DNA of 64,000 nucleotides from Cadophora sp. MPI-SDFR-AT-0126 (taxonomy: Eukaryota > Ascomycota > Leotiomycetes > Helotiales > Ploettnerulaceae): the NCBI GenBank assembly GCA_020747065.1, contig JAGMVK010000006.1, positions 1,364,001 to 1,428,000 of the forward strand. The letters are read 5' to 3'. Of the stretch, positions 1 to 14,410 are shown piece after piece; position 1 is the first letter of the stretch; every line of letters begins with the position of its first letter. The notes beneath the pieces are model-generated. The model was not told the origin of the DNA and did not search any database. It was given only the letters and a program-made list of their open reading frames with translations. A program made the translations under genes and the position numbers.

Positions 1-1527
1 CCAATTTGGTCCTAAGCTTACCCATCATAGTTGGCTTGTCCTTTTGCATAGCAGCAGCTTTCTTGACTTGGAGTTTGACATCTTGAATCTCGTCGGGAGA
101 CTTTCCTAGCCAGCCATTTTCGCCAAACATCTTCTTCATGGGCGATCGGGAGCGCTTCTTGGGTTGTGTTGCGGTTGGACTTTCTTGGAACATATCATAC
201 TCACGATGCTCATCGCGTTCAGCAACATCGTCAAGTGTCTTTACAGGAGTCTTGCCGGAGTGGCGACCGTAGACCGAGTGTTGTGCAGACGCATTGCTTT
301 CACGGCGGACAGGAGAACGTGACCGAGACCGGCTTGAGAAGCTCTGTGAGATGTCGTGGTAAGTTGGGGTCTTGTCGAAGGGTTCGTACTTGTGATTGGG
401 TCGAGAGGGAGATGGCGATCGACCACGGTATGGAAGAGTCGAATAACCAATGTCTTCAGTGTAGTAAGCAGAGATATCAGGACTAGTGACTCTGTCTCTA
501 GGTGCTTCAAATCGGACCTGAATCAAGCTTGGGGAGGATTCGCTGCGCTGAAGGGTGGCATAGCTTCGTTTTGGTGGAAGTAAATGATCATCATCTCGAG
601 TGGTGTATGATCCTTGGTCATCTGGCGTAGCATTTTTCTTGTGTCCATGTTCGGCACGGGGAGTTTGGCTGAATTCACGACTGGGATGTTCAATGAAGTC
701 CGAAAATTGAGTCTGGCGCTGTTTTTGACCAGCATATGGTGTGTCTGGCTCGAACTCATAAGGGTTGGTAGGACGTGGAATTCTGCTGGGCGATCTCGGT
801 CTTGCATGTCTGTTTTGTCTCAGCATCGATAAGCAGCTCTGCTAGGGGAATTCTCGGGAGGGGGGACTCACTCATCCATAGAAGGCTTCCTACCACTTGA
901 AGAAAAAGTAGCATGCTGATTGGACATCTTGCTAGCACCAACGGGCACAAAGTTGCCAATGATACCTGACGAATCGGAGAGATAGTGCGCGTGGTTGCTT
1001 GAGCTAGTCGATCTGGTAGTATGTGAGGCCATCATGGAAGGAGTTGACGCGTCAAAAGAGGTATCTGAGAAGATGTCCCCTTTGCTGGAGATGGTGGACC
1101 GATAGGCAGATGGACTGTCGCTGTATTGGCGCTGGTGACCGTGCTCGCGATAACGGGTCGGCGGAGATACGTTCAGGTCGTTAAAGTTACGAATGGATGA
1201 CCGACGAGGTGGGTAGACTGGGCTGCTAGATACACCGTGATTTGATTCGTTTATGTTCAGTTGTTGTTGGCTGCGTGTGACGAGTAGCGGACCTGAAGGT
1301 TTGCGAATTTGTAGTGGTCTGATGTCAGAATTGACGGGAGGTTGAGCAAAGTCAGATGTCGAACTCGAAGTTGAAGGCATTGAATCACTTTGATGAGACA
1401 TCTTTGCGGTATTCCTATTGCAAGTTGCAATACAGTGGTTGCTATTGTCCCCCATGCGCGACCGCTGGTTCTCAGTGTAGCTGGTGAATAGGCTTGAGAA
1501 TTCGCTGAGCTCGTCGCCGAAAGCCAT
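1..1527 (-). CDS. Ser-rich fungal protein of unknown function (3' end beyond window)
   Basis: The start ATG is at 1527. Exon 1 is 1527-872. A 62-nt intron (871-810, GTGAGT..ACAG) follows, and exon 2 (809 to the left edge) stays open to base 1. The visible protein is about 488 residues and is mostly disordered, rich in Ser, Pro, Arg and His, with tracts such as SSSTSD and SRSRSRSP. Close to the left edge is a more ordered, Lys-rich stretch containing MFGENGWLG. I associate that motif with a conserved but uncharacterised family of filamentous-fungal proteins, from memory rather than a search. There is no signal peptide or membrane segment. The C-terminus is missing, and a GGTAAGCTTAG near base 20 could be another splice donor. 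Function is unknown. Confidence is good that this is a gene and low for any role. Confidence 0.75.
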
Positions 1528-3527
1528 GAAATGTGATTTAGAGGTGAATTATTCCAAATTCGAGGGCCAACAGACATCCATAAGCAAATCTTTGTTGGTA
1601 TTTGGACGCTCTACAGAACGCACAGCGATAATTGCGAGAGCTTGAGGCGGTTCTGTTTTTGTTGACATTAAGCGGTTTTAAGCTAGCGTGGCCGAGATGG
1701 GTTCTCTGCCCGGCGAGAAAGATCGTTACTCCGGACTCGGCTATCATTCATGGTCTGTTGAGTTCAGTCCCTTATCGCAAGCTTGCCTAAAATATGCTCC
1801 CAAAGGAAGTGTCTAAGAGAAACTTGGTACCTCCTAATGGAAAGGTAAAGCCTTGGAAGATTAAGATATCCGCCACCTCTGTCATACTCCGGTACCTACC
1901 TTTGTCAAACATGTTCCTACTATCACCTACTTTGCTTTAAGAATATGTATATCATGTAAGGTCGCCTCCATATTGTTGTACTAGCAACAGTATACGCAAC
2001 AAGCTTTGGTCCTGGATGTCGCGGCATTGTCATACAATAACCGTCAGCAGTCTTCTGATCGAAGGTCAAGGGTTGCATAGTATCATCGCATAAACTTTTT
2101 TCGGGCAGCTTGCAAGATATACTAGTGTCTATATCATCATTCTAGTGGTGGTGTTTGCAATACGGCTCGAATCAAGTCCGGACAAAATGCGATATGCTTG
2201 GAAAATCACAGAACAACCGTTCCAGCAAGAAGACTTAGACCTGAGGGCTGTTGCCAACACATAATCATGCTTTTGCAAGCAGGGAAAGGCTCTGGCGACG
2301 TTGCAAGCACGACCAGTCTGGTGATAGATCCTTTGAGCTCCAAGCGACATTGGTCTGCACTTTAGTAACAAGAATCAATGCTTTTTCGCACGCAGGTAAA
2401 CCTCCACATAGATAGCAAGACACCAATCACAAGGGAAGTACAGAGCAAGAAGTTTGACCCTGGCACAGTCAACCACGGGAAGGAAGGTCGGTCTGGTCAT
2501 AAAAGATCACTTAATCTAAATCTGTAACCCTCAGCTTATTTTCAAATATATTGAATTCTTTGCCTGTTTCCAAACCAAATGTACTTCCTTAAAATCAGCA
2601 TATGTTGAAGACTTCCATTATTTACCAGGAAACAGATAGCGTTGACCTGGTTCCTCTTCCGTTTCCACCATGACCATCGTATTTCCAATAATACCTTTCC
2701 CCTTAGCAAACTTACATCATGTCAGCAGTAAACAATCGTATCTTCTACCATGGAAGTAAATATTCCAGTGTCATCCAAGACTCATCGTACGTATAGCAAT
2801 CAGCTCCAGGACGGACTGAAGCAGTCTCTTCGTGGTCAAATGTTCAATCAAAACTTGATCCCCCACCCCCACCTGCTTCCCCGAAGGCGTAACAGTGACT
2901 AGTTCAGGAAAGACCATTAATCAAAAATAATTTAATATAATGGCTTTCGGTAAGGTCTGCCGATCATTGTTCCCGAACTGAAAGAGTGAGATTGAGCAAA
3001 GACAGTGCCGAAACTTTGGGCCGGCGTCCACTGTGACAAACCCCACCCACAACTGCAGGCCTGCCATTGGCTCCCAAGACGCTTCCCCGCAAGCCTCTCC
3101 ACTCTACCTCCACTCCACCTCCATGGCAAGCTCGCAGCTTTCACATCCCGTATCAACAGCCGCTCGCAACTATCCGCAGTCTGGACTGTGGACTGAGACG
3201 ACTGACTGGGTCCTTCCTTTCTTAGGTAGTGAGTGACCTAGTCTTCGTCGCTCTAACACAAGGCCGAGTTTGCCATGTCAGAGCAGGGCGTGATAAGATG
3301 GAGAACCTCCCCGGTAGAATTGCCGTCGAGGACCCCGAATTGTTTTTCATGACTGATAGCCCCATATCTGGTTTCTACTTAAAGCCCATTTACCCCCCAT
3401 CTCAATGTACGGACAATATACCTTCGTTCCCTCTTGAGATTCAATATCTTTCGGTTTCGCCATCTCACTTCATAGTCATCATTTCCCGTGCCAGCTTCCC
3501 TTCATCTCACCCGACAGTCTTTTCACC
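1528..3527. other. 2.0-kb intergenic region
   Basis: This is the divergent spacer between the unknown gene on the left and the FAD monooxygenase on the right. Only short ORFs without recognisable domains or splice continuity occur here. Pyrimidine-rich tracts just before 3528 fit a promoter and 5' leader. I see nothing else that I can support. Confidence 0.6.
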
Positions 3528-5587
3528 ATGGACGACAGTTTTACGCCGACTGAAAGGGTCGGTGGCAGCCGAAGGCCATCGACGTCGACATCGAACGAGT
3601 ATGATATCGTCATCATTGGTGCTGGACCTGTAGGCCTTCTCCTGTCAACTTGCTTGGCACGGTGGGGTTACAAGATCAAGCATATTGACAATCGACCTGA
3701 GCCAACCAAGACCGGCCGAGCAGATGGCATCCAGCCGCGATCCTTGGATCTTCTGCGCAACATGGGCTTAAAACCAGCGATCATGGCCCATGAACCAGCT
3801 AAAGTCTACGAGGTCGCTTTCTGGGACCCCACCTCGGCCGGGAAAGGCATCCAAAGGACGGGGACATGGGCTAGTTGCCCTAGTTTCATCGATGCTCGGT
3901 ATCCATTCACGACACTTCTTCATCAAGGTTTGATCGAACGAGTGTTTATTTCAGATCTAGAGAAGAACGGAGTACAGATCCAGAGACCGTGGACCATCAA
4001 GGGATTCAGGTCGGACGAGGGGAAGAATCCAGAGTACCCTGTTGAGGTTGACTTGGAGCACGTAGATGGCAAGCACAGGGAAACCGTCAAGGCGAAATAC
4101 CTGTTCAGTGGCGAAGGTGCAAGATCTTTTGTTCGGGATCAACTGAAAATTGGCATCAAACACAAAGATCCAATTGCACATGTTTGGGGTGTGATGGATG
4201 GAGTAGTGAAGACCGATTTTCCTGACATCAAAGTAAGCTCCGAAGAGTAACATGCGGTTGAATACACGCTGATAACCGACCAGATGAAGTGTACCATTCA
4301 CTCAGAGCATGGCTCAATAATGGTCATTCCCAGAGAGGACAGCATGGTCCGTTTGTACATTCAAATCGCATCCTCCACCGACAAAGACTGGAATCCAAGG
4401 AAATCTGCAACTGAGGAAGAAGTTCAGAATTCGGCCAAGCGGATCCTGGAACCTTACAGTATCGAATGGGAACGAGTAGAATGGTACTCGGTCTATCCTA
4501 TCGGTCAAGGCATTGCAGACAAATACACTCTTGATCATAGAGTCTTCATGGGTGGCGATGCTTGCCACACCCACAGTGTAAGAAATTATGCATTCTAGGT
4601 TACGAATATCGTACTGATTGCATGTAGCCCAAAGCCGGCCAAGGAATGAACACTGCTTTTCTCGATGCTCTGAATCTGGCCTGGAAGATTCATCACGTTG
4701 AGGCCGGATTTGCTGACCGTTCCCTGCTTCACACATACGAATCTGAGCGAAAACTGATTGCCGAAAATCTCTTGAATTTCGATGCGAAATACGCTGCCTT
4801 GTTCTCTCAGAAAGCGCCAGCAGCAAAAGATGTCGCTGCAGCAACAGAAAAAGCAAGTCCAGGCGAGGAAGACGAAAATCAGTTCATTAAGACTTTCAAG
4901 GAGTCTTGTGAATTTACGAGCGGCTATGGAGTTGCCTACGATCCAAACTCTCTCAACTGGTCCTTGTCACATCCTGCTCAGTCTGATCTCATCAACCCGA
5001 AAGGAAATAAGAATCGCACTGGCCGAATTCTCATCAATTCAAACGTCACAAGAGTGGTAGACGCCAACGTGGTACATCTGGAACAAGAAATTCCGGTGAA
5101 TGGTTCTTTTCGAGTCTATGTATTCGCCGGACAGATATCCAAAACCCAGCAAGCCCTCAAAGATTTCACCCAGAACCTCCGCAAGAAGAACTCTTTCTTC
5201 AGCACCTATCTACGGAAAGACATTGACTCTGTCTCGCATCACGAACGTCACAATCCTCACAGTCACCTTTTCACATTCTGCACCATTTTTGCCAGCAAGC
5301 GAAGCAGTATCGAGATTTCCAGAGACGTGCCGGATCTGTTGGCTCGATATAGAGACAATCTCTATGCAGATGACATTTGGGACCAGCGGGTTCCTGATGC
5401 AAAGGCTGCAGCGCATGCTAAGATGGGCCTGGATGAAGAGAATGGCGGTGTTATCATTGTACGGCCAGATGGCTATGTTGGAATCGTGACTGCATTGGCG
5501 GAAGGGAGTGGAACTGTCGATGTCCTCAACCAGTATTTTTCTGCATTTTGTTCGAAGACTGTCGGCGAACCACGAGCGCAATTATGA
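3528..5587 (+). CDS. FAD-dependent aromatic monooxygenase, phenol 2-monooxygenase type
   Basis: Three exons (3528-4232, 4284-4577, 4628-5587) give 652 residues, the usual length for fungal phenol hydroxylases. The introns (4233-4283 and 4578-4627) are GTAAG..AG and restore frame across the FAD-binding region. An N-terminal Rossmann motif GAGPVG lies at residues 31-36, followed by a [14 protein letters not shown] segment typical of the family. The second FAD motif, [17 protein letters not shown], starts near residue 325 and is split by intron 2, which supports the splice model. The C-terminal ~180 residues match the thioredoxin-like domain position of the family. No signal peptide is seen, so a cytosolic enzyme is expected: NADPH-dependent ortho-hydroxylation of phenolic substrates. 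The substrate cannot be told from sequence. No catabolic neighbours are present, so it is not an obvious pathway cluster. Confidence 0.88.
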
Positions 5588-6076
5588 GTTCTATGACTTG
5601 ATGACATGAAATGTACAAATAAACAAGAATATTTCCCATCAACCTTGAACTAGATTCCTGAGTAATTTATTCACAAAACAAATCTTAGTAGCCTCGCGGT
5701 CAACATTGCGTGCTTGCTATTTCTGCAGTTGATGTTGCAATTCACAAAGCAAAATTTAATTTGAAGCTTGGCTAAGTATGCAAACCCTGAAATACATTTC
5801 TAAAAGTCCAATTGCCTCTTCAACGATTATAGTCTTCAAGCATCTATCGTGACCATCATAAAGCATTGTTCTGAGCCTCGCCTTCAATCTCAGCCTTGTC
5901 CCTGCTGCAAACAGCCAGGCCCTTAGCCACTAGCGGGAACCTAAAAGCACACCCCTGCAGTACCTTGTTCACCTTGTTCATCTTCTTCTGCGAACAAACA
6001 TCTTACGAAATATCGCCTCACTATCGATCTCGATGCTCTTTTCCTTGGATATCTATCATCGCGGCACATTTCCGAA
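5588..6076. other. intergenic spacer, 3' UTR and promoter
   Basis: 489 bases between two genes on the same strand. It must hold the 3' end of the monooxygenase transcript and the promoter of the SUMO protease gene. Short ORFs here overlap the start of the next gene in other frames. Nothing else is seen. Confidence 0.5.
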
Positions 6077-7810
6077 ATGTCGGGGCGCAAAAGAAAAGCA
6101 GAGAGCCAAAGGACGCGTCCCGTAGTCGCTTTTGAGGAGGTAAGAAAGCCCGCCATCTCACCAATGCCACGATTCGCGCAGCTAAAACATCTCTAGCCGA
6201 TGGCCATAACCATGACTTCACGAACAGCAGCAGCTCCGCAGCCCAATCTGCTGATGCGGATTTGGAGTGGGATCGCGAGCTGGGTCTGCCCGAATACGCA
6301 GTCAGATATGATAGCTGAATCGAGGGAAGGCGAGGGTAAGGAGTTCACCTTAGAATGTGAAGTCGTGGCTGATTGGAGGGGAATTGTCGCAGACGGTCAT
6401 ATTCAATCGTCCATCCAGAGACTCGATGGCACGGTTACTCACAAGCGACAGAGAACGCGACGGGCGGATGGAAATGGGAGATCGAAGTCAGCGAATGACG
6501 CGACCCGCGCGAAATATGTGCCAACAGCTCTCCTTAAGGGCCCAATAAATTTTGGAGACGCTCAAGATGACGGAGAGAGGGTACGGGTACTGGACAACTA
6601 CTGGGAACCCCCTCAGCTTGGATTCGGGTCGGTAAAGATGTTTCCACGAGCCAAGACATCAAAAGACGACGCTGGTCTGGACAGTCTTGATGAGTCTCTG
6701 AGTGGCATGCGTCTCGACGCCAAAGCATCACAGTTGTCTCCATCACTACGCGACTCAGTGCAGCAGTACGAAAGTTCAACACCCAGGAGGCCTTACGATA
6801 ATCCACTCAGGACTCCGGAATCGCTCCCTCGAAGTGTGATCCGGCCGTCCAAATCGACAGGCAATCTAGGCCGGGATGATTGCCTCAAGACCCTTTTTGA
6901 CGACGATCGTGGATTGGAAGGGTTGAGGATCTCGGATCGAAAGAAAACTGCCCTTGAAGTCTTGAGAAAGGAAAAGGAACGCAGGTTGTTGGAGGAAAAG
7001 CGAAAGGCTGCAAAACAGCGACGACTCATCCGGCAGGCACCAAGAAAACCTCTAATACAAGCATTGGATACGAAGTGGAACGATCGCGTCACCGAAATAC
7101 AATACTCTCGAGAACTTCTTCGGATTCTGACAAAATCTTTCGAAGGCACAGAACTTCGAGTGAAAGACTTTGGAACATTGTTGGGAAATAGAGCTTGGCT
7201 CAATGATGAGATTATCAACACCTATATCGAATGGATTGTTATAGCAGCCAACAAAGCCGCGATTGCTGAAGCAGAGGCGGCAGGAGAACCGGTCTCTACC
7301 GTGCCCAAGTTCCTGGCGCACAATAGTTTCTTTTGGAACAACCTGCGGGATAAGGGACCCAAGAGTACGGAAAGGCTTATGAAGAGGAAAAAAGTCCCCG
7401 GCACATCTCTGCTAGAAGTCGATACGGTCTTCATCCCGATCAACAAAGGTGCACACTGGACAATTGGACTTGTCCGCCCCGTTGCGAAGACCATTGAGTA
7501 TCTTGACAGTATGGGAGGTCGAGGAGCAGACGTGATCCCAGTACTGAGGGAATGGGTCAAAAACCAACTAGGATCGCAATATGTCGAGATGGAGTGGACA
7601 GTTCCCCAGACACGGGTTGCTTTCCAATCCAACGGGTATGATTGTGGGGTGTTTGTCTGCACAAACGCTTTTTGTGTTGCGCTCGGTCTCAGCCCAGACT
7701 GTTACAATGAGCGAGATTTGACACAGCAGCGGAAGAACATTGCTGCAATATTGTTGAACAGAGGCTTTGAGGGAGACTTTAGTTGGAACTCAGAAGGATT
7801 CTTGGGGTGA
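6077..7810 (+). CDS. Ulp1-family SUMO protease (C48 cysteine peptidase)
   Basis: Exon 1 (6077-6139) encodes 21 residues starting MSGRKRKAESQR. A 57-nt intron (6140-6196, GTAAGA..CTCTAG) joins exon 2 (6197-7810) in phase 0, giving 558 residues. Using the ATG at 6200 alone would drop this basic N-terminus, which looks like a nuclear localisation signal. Residues ~25-290 are variable. Residues ~290-330 are a Lys/Arg/Glu-rich helix (KEKERRLLEEKRKAAKQ), probably a coiled coil. The C-terminal ~220 residues form the Ulp1 catalytic domain: NDEIINTYI, then His441 (AHWTIG), Asp458 (YLDSMGG), Gln498 (AFQSNGYD) and Cys504 (YDCGVF). These are the complete triad plus oxyanion Gln. The expected role is SUMO precursor processing and deconjugation, probably nuclear. 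The window also encodes the SUMO E1 subunit UBA2 at 48555-51034. Confidence 0.9.
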
Positions 7811-8339
7811 GATGGTTGCATTACTGGAGTTCAGGAACTGGGAAAGGAAATATACCCATTTGTTTTTACTTAGGCGCAGGTACTGGTTGATGGTTTCGTC
7901 ATGTAGGACGACGAGAAGGCTTGGAAAGAAGCTAGGCTGTAGCTTGAGAGACGGAACAACATGCACCTCTGCTGGGCGCCGAGACCTTGTAGATATAAGC
8001 TCAATCGTCAAAGAAAGACATCCAAACATACAAGCTTTCAATTACTAGCAATTGCTGTTTTGCTTGACTTCGGAAGAGCGAAAGAGGGTCCGTTTTAGCC
8101 GCTGGAAAGCCGTTGAATCGTGGAGATTGAGGCTTTGGGGGCTAGACTCTCGCGGCTCTGCTATGATCTGCCTTTTTGCACTCGCAGGGGCGGTTCACTC
8201 GCTGATGTATAACAGTTTTATTGACCCATTTCCCCTCTTTTCGTTGGCCAGGCGGTATAGATGCTCAAGTGAGCATTTATGTGCCTGGAGCAAGTTTCAA
8301 GGATTGAGCTGCGGTTTTATATAAAGACTAAGGACGATG

Positions 8340-8900
8340 ATCTTGAATCAAATCTAAGGCTATGAGAGGGAGAGAAGTGTTGCACTCACAGACGTGAATG
8401 TGAGGCTTCTATATGAGCTATTCGCGCCGAGTTTCGTTAAATTTATGACTTAGATTTATTGTTCATTCGGCCGATCACGAAAAGACCTTCACTGATATAT
8501 GTATAATTGTTTTCATGCTTTGCTCTTTCATTTGAATTTATGTTTAGATAAATACCTATCATGCCTATCATAAGAATTTGCCTAGTAAGATGCGATTAAT
8601 GTGCTTTAAGAGAATGAGTAATATAAACTTCTATGAACCTGGGGAAGGAGGGACTGTAGACATTAATTATAAGCTCTTAATATTACTAACGGGAAAGAGA
8701 AACGAAATAAAACTAGGGGTATCTAGGTATTCTATTTAGGGCATATCTTTTCGATTAAGGAAAGGTTCTAGTGAATAGGGAAAATTTCTAGTGAATAGAT
8801 TAGACGGGTTCGTTGTTTTTTAAGCGAGAACACGTAAACATAAGTCTCAAATGAGTGAAGGAAGTCTAAAAATGCCCCTATAATCTAATGGGTGTATCTT
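8340..8900. repeat. AT-rich patch, possible decayed repeat
   Basis: This stretch is visibly richer in A/T and in TA steps than its flanks, with phrases such as ATTAATTATAAGCTC. It contains a short direct repeat, TTCTAGTGAATAG, twice near 8766-8802. No ORF of meaningful length survives. It resembles the AT-biased relics left by repeat-induced point mutation in ascomycetes. The parent element cannot be identified, and this is an inference from composition only. Confidence 0.35.
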
Positions 8901-9663
8901 CCACAATCAGTCCGCGGCTGCATTTCGGGGTCCTGCATGCAAAAGACATAAATCGCTAGAGATTTGGAAGATACCCAAATAACATGTAGGTGCGATCGGA
9001 AACAGAGGCTCTGGGGGGATTCTCGTTGCTGTTCTAGCCGAATGTCACTACTCACAGGGCGGGCTGCAATGCAATGGGAAAATCAAAGAGCAAATGTGCC
9101 TGCAAGAGGGTTGAGCTTTTGAATGAGATAATCATCGTCGAGGTCCGGAACTCAACAGAACGGCAAAGTCTCTGAATAGGCAGGTGTAATTACCCGCTAG
9201 TATTGTGCTTTGTCGGCTCGGAAAACATCTTGATATTGCATATCGTACTACCCGTTGTTGGCCTAAGCTCCACCCCTTTGCTGCAGTACAGTAGCGCCGA
9301 ATAACTTTGCGCCTTTTGAGGACTTGTTGACAGATGTAAGTTCCACTGGTCGCCTCACGACTCTCTTGCCTTTTGCATTAGATGACTGACAAACATTCAT
9401 ACCACAATTATACGGAAGCTATCAATATTCTGTAACCCTCGAACACTTTCGGGGTATCTCATGTTGCACCCGTGGAATAACTCCCTCCTGTCCTACTACG
9501 TCAGCGTCTTAATATGATACGAACCCTACGGATTTCTTGCAACTTTCACGGTCATCCTCCTATCGATCTATCCTACTGGCTGCAATCATTGTCTGGAGAT
9601 GATTTGAGTGTCCTCTCTAAACGCAAAGAAATATGGCAGAACATATAGAGGATTATTCCTGCG

Positions 9664-10089
9664 ATGGTAGGACTGCGTCGAGCTTATGTAAAGCTGTATG
9701 TTAATCATGAGTGGGATACCTTCAGTCGAGACAGTGCAAGAGAGTTGTTAGGGCCAGATAACCAAGTCACTCGACCAGAACTTTTCTTGCTTAGCATTCC
9801 AGTTCTAGCGATGTATGAGGGTATGCCACGCCCTTCTACTCAATTCCCTTGGGCGGCAAGAAATGGTTGGGAGGGCTCAAATCCGGGGATGATTTACCAA
9901 ATTGCAGGATTCGAAGAGTTGGGACTCCTGACGAGCTGTGATATTAGGGTCACTTTCGATGGATGTTTGCAACAAATGGAATACGCTTCCACCATTACTC
10001 AACTCTCTTCTTCTCTCCCTTATTTTTCTCTCTCTGATCGTTGCTTGTCCCAGATGATTCGTGGAAGTGTTGACATTCCAGTGGACTAA
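9664..10089 (+). CDS. isolated ORF of unknown status
   Basis: A 141-residue ORF starting MVGLRRAYVK lies alone in a gene-poor stretch. I recognise no domain. Composition is not obviously non-coding in the first ~100 residues (for example ARELLGPDNQVTRPELFLL), but the last ~30 residues look random. No convincing splice partners were found up- or downstream. It could be a lineage-specific gene, a relic exon of a decayed gene, or a chance ORF. Chance is quite possible. Confidence 0.2.
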   Translation: MVGLRRAYVKLYVNHEWDTFSRDSARELLGPDNQVTRPELFLLSIPVLAMYEGMPRPSTQFPWAARNGWEGSNPGMIYQIAGFEELGLLTSCDIRVTFDGCLQQMEYASTITQLSSSLPYFSLSDRCLSQMIRGSVDIPVD

Positions 10090-10429
10090 GCAGCCAATGG
10101 CAAGAGTACGTTTTCTACGAAAGGTACCTCGGCCTCAAGCGAGGCTTCGAAGAACGGGGCCAGCTGTACCACACGATGCGCCAAGTAATATTCTGGAAAC
10201 TGTGTCTAAACGATGTGAATGTATCTCCTTTTCGGGGCAATTTCGAAACAGGCCCAGCTCGAAAGCTTAGAAATTCCAGATCTTTCTTGAATCGTGACTG
10301 TACTCCGTGCGGCGTTAAAATGTTGCGAACTTGATGATATCAGGGTATGGCCTCAACTTAACCAGAGCTGCCAGCAGGGGTATCTGTCCAATCACAGGAC
10401 TGGAACCTGCGTTCACGACTATACGCGAA

Positions 10430-10560
10430 AGTTAAAGATAGTTTAATAAGTAAAAGATCTGACTTAACTAAACCCTATTAAAAGTGTATTTTAAAGTCTA
10501 TTTTATGTTTAATTTGTTATGAAAGTAATTAAGTTTGATAGACCAATTCTTGATTCTAAC
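10430..10560. repeat. AT-rich patch
   Basis: About 130 bases of TA-rich sequence (for example TTAAAAGTGTATTTTAAAG), sharply different from the GC-rich flank that follows. It is similar in character to the patch at 8340-8900. It may be a small relic of a mutated repeat or just low-complexity DNA. Confidence 0.3.
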
Positions 10561-10792
10561 TTAGCAAGGACCTCCAACGGGGATCTGGCTGGCTGTTGGA
10601 AGTGCGGAGCGACCCAGCCGGGCCCTGTGCTGTGCCTCGTACGTCCAACCTACCTACCCGAACCTGTCTCGATCTCTCCCGCCTAGCTACGAACCTTCCA
10701 TTGCCACTGCTCGCATTAAATCGTGCGACCGACGCATGTCTTGACTATCCCGATCCGCATGATTGCTCGAGCGCCCGCGATAAGAAGGGGAG

Positions 10793-14104
<3,312 letters not shown>

Positions 14105-14410
14105 AGATTAAAAAAGATATTTCCTGTGCATTTGGGTAGCTTAATACTGCATATACTTCTGTCTGTTGGGTTCATGTTTCAGTAGTCTCTTTCGTTAGCA
14201 TAGCTCATCTGTTCTAATAGAGTGCGATGACATTTGCACAGCAGCATATCACACGACTCGTGCTGATTGAGAGTGATTTCTGATTTGCAGTTTGCTTAAT
14301 TCTTTATTGTACAAGATTGATATACATATACAGACAACAGTGAGGTGGGTATCCATCTATCCCAGACGCCATCTATATGCATGAACTGTCCGAAAGCTCT
14401 AAAAAATTAC
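14105..14410. other. tail-to-tail spacer
   Basis: 306 bases between the stop of the WDR48-like gene and the stop of the SAM carrier gene on the other strand. It must hold both 3' UTRs. Nothing else is seen. Confidence 0.5.

Larger units (their letters stand above)
7811..10792. other. 3.0-kb gene-poor region
   Basis: Downstream of the SUMO protease and upstream of the WDR48-like gene, no multi-exon gene can be built. The region holds two AT-rich patches (8340-8900 and 10430-10560) and one isolated ORF (9664-10089), listed separately. The last ~230 bases before 10793 are GC-rich and probably the promoter of the downstream gene. Confidence 0.55.

Noticed and set aside
2129..2371. 80-codon ORF on the minus strand in the left intergenic region
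   Set aside because: No domain, no splice partners and random-looking composition.
4314..4856. 180-codon antisense ORF
   Set aside because: Lies opposite the FAD monooxygenase, whose exons have strong family motifs; it is a shadow frame.
3528..5587. Secondary-metabolite cluster around the FAD monooxygenase
   Set aside because: Neighbours are a SUMO protease and an unknown Ser-rich protein; no synthase, transporter or regulator is nearby.
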